A DNA stretch of 64,000 nucleotides from Leptospira brenneri. GTDB lineage: Bacteria > Spirochaetota > Leptospiria > Leptospirales > Leptospiraceae. Below are positions 63,079 through 64,000 of this stretch, piece after piece. The translations under genes and the position numbers were made by a program. The stretch is taken from NCBI RefSeq assembly GCF_002812125.1, contig NZ_NPDQ01000001.1, positions 124,001-188,000 on the forward strand, given 5' to 3'. Each line of letters starts with the position of its first letter. Position 1 is the stretch's first letter. The notes under the pieces were generated by a model that was not told the DNA's origin, made no database searches, and worked only from the letters and a program-made list of their open reading frames with translations.

Positions 63079-64000
63079 TTATGGTTGAAAATTACGATAT
63101 AATATGGCCCAGTCGATGGACTTTCGATTTTTCCATTCTGGTTCGCTATAGTATTTGCCACCAATTGAATTTAGGATCATTTCCATATATTCTTCACCCG
63201 GATCAAAGTCTTTTGCGTTTAAGAAAATGGAACCACCCCATTTTTTTTTGGCCTGGGTATGGCTAAAAACACCAGATAAATCTTCTAGTTTTTCATTGGA
63301 GAGAGGGATCTTGTATTTGGTAGTGAGTTCCGTGACAAGGTCTTTGACTGTTTGGATTTGTTCTGGTTGTTTTAGAAGTTCTTCGGTATCTTTGGCAACA
63401 ATTTCGATTTGGATACAGTTATCGTTTGTACCGGTTGCTGCTGCTGCTCTATCTTCCAAAACATCGACTAATTGGTAAGCCTTTCCATTGTTATCAATCA
63501 TGATAGATGCGGTTAGGTTACGAGCTTCTAGTGTGCGAAGTGATTTAAAATATTCAGAGATGGCCGTGTAATGTAAAACCACGCAAGAAGGATTGATTTT
63601 TCCACGGAAAGTATACTTCACTCTGTATTCTTCTGGGGTGAATCCTTTTTCATCTTTTTCAATCTTTGAGAAAATGATTTTTTCTGGTTTGGTGATTCCT
63701 CTTCCATTAGTGGGTTTGAAGGTTTCTTTTAAAATGTCTTTGTTTTCTTTTTTTAAGACCCAACCAGTGACAAAACGATCTTTCCAATCATCTTCTTCGT
63801 AAAATTTCCCATCAATCTCAGAAAGGATTTGTTTAAGAGCAAGTTCACTCCCGCAAGGAGAAAAATCCACGAAACCACCAAATCTTCGTTTGGTTTGATT
63901 GTGAGTGAAAACTCCTTTTTTAGAAATGACATCATAATTAGATTTTGGAATGTCTAGTTCTTCTGTTAGATAAGAAATGATTTGGTTTAAACTTCCGCGT
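63079..64000 (-). CDS. Tandem N-acetylmuramoyl-L-alanine amidase-like protein (start outside window)
   Basis: The frame is open from 63079 to the right edge (about 307 codons seen), so the true start is off the window. The full C-terminal amidase_2-like domain has CVVLHYTAISEYF (first zinc His), SHTQAKKKWGG (second His) and KDFDPGEEYMEMIL. The visible part of a second, N-terminal copy shows the same order: THNQTKRRFGGF, DFSPCGSELALKQIL, then GKFYEEDDWKDRFVTGWVL matched by GKYYSEPEWKNRKSIDWAIL. In the first copy, Cys replaces the Asp-Pro-Gly context as in T7 lysozyme. Both copies probably bind peptidoglycan; no signal peptide is visible yet. Confidence 0.82.
   Translation of the reverse strand, partial: RGSLNQIISYLTEELDIPKSNYDVISKKGVFTHNQTKRRFGGFVDFSPCGSELALKQILSEIDGKFYEEDDWKDRFVTGWVLKKENKDILKETFKPTNGRGITKPEKIIFSKIEKDEKGFTPEEYRVKYTFRGKINPSCVVLHYTAISEYFKSLRTLEARNLTASIMIDNNGKAYQLVDVLEDRAAAATGTNDNCIQIEIVAKDTEELLKQPEQIQTVKDLVTELTTKYKIPLSNEKLEDLSGVFSHTQAKKKWGGSIFLNAKDFDPGEEYMEMILNSIGGKYYSEPEWKNRKSIDWAILYRNFQP

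Overview
The window looks like the replication-origin neighbourhood of a Leptospira chromosome. This rests on an AT-rich genome, a dnaA and parAB core, a bactofilin operon, a plant-type ferredoxin-NADP reductase, several TRL-like lipoproteins, a HmuY/TonB haem-uptake set and fliG of a periplasmic flagellum. The genus call is inference from gene content; I cannot fix the species. Nearly all of the DNA is coding, with short gaps and many genes that touch or overlap. Layout: 1-8.7 kb is the origin and partition block: dnaA (minus, running off the left edge), holB, ilvE, mnmG, a small exported protein, rsmG, parA and parB. Two parS palindromes sit inside coding sequence beside parAB. 8.6-12.3 kb is a minus-strand envelope operon: an M23-like protein, a bactofilin, a YaaR-family protein and an MsbA-like ABC exporter. 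12.4-18.5 kb holds tatD and serS, then an OmpA/PD40 protein with an odd N-terminal 12-residue repeat, a solute-binding protein and an outer-membrane barrel. 18.6-22.5 kb is a minus-strand information block in which four tRNA genes (Ser-UGA, Ser-GCU, Arg-ACG, Ser-GGA) alternate with protein genes: a membrane protein, tadA, dnaX, ybaB and recR. A good promoter precedes the first tRNA. 22.5-33.9 kb is mostly metabolism: a TrmA/RlmD-type RNA methyltransferase, hydrolases, a WbuC cupin, a BFD-like [2Fe-2S] protein, a glycosyltransferase, folE, acs, a TPR protein and a membrane pyrophosphatase. 34-38.3 kb is a tight minus-strand run of exported proteins and lipoproteins behind a dicarboxylate/glutamate-type symporter. 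38.3-44.8 kb holds a RapA-like SNF2 helicase coupled to queE, a VWA-STAS fusion, a PC4-like protein and the ferredoxin reductase. 45-49.8 kb is a haem-acquisition operon with a secreted HExxH protein. 49.9-56.6 kb has a cyclic-di-GMP protein split by an in-frame stop, an M23 peptidase, two divergent membrane proteins, a metallo-beta-lactamase-fold enzyme and a TetR regulator with its operator. 56.8-64 kb has fliG, a helix-turn-helix regulator, a terminated non-coding stretch, a glycerophosphodiesterase, two TRL lipoproteins, an M1 aminopeptidase and a tandem amidase cut by the right edge. The best candidates for something new are four. (1) tadA begins one base after the gene of its expected substrate tRNA-Arg(ACG), which would give a leaderless mRNA. 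(2) A sensory GGDEF-EAL gene is split by a single in-frame stop. (3) A 12-residue repeat lies before the signal peptide of the OmpA/PD40 protein. (4) A structured, terminator-ended stretch with a 14-codon leader-like ORF lies at 58.4-58.6 kb. I found no CRISPR array, insertion sequence, prophage or recognisable defence island.
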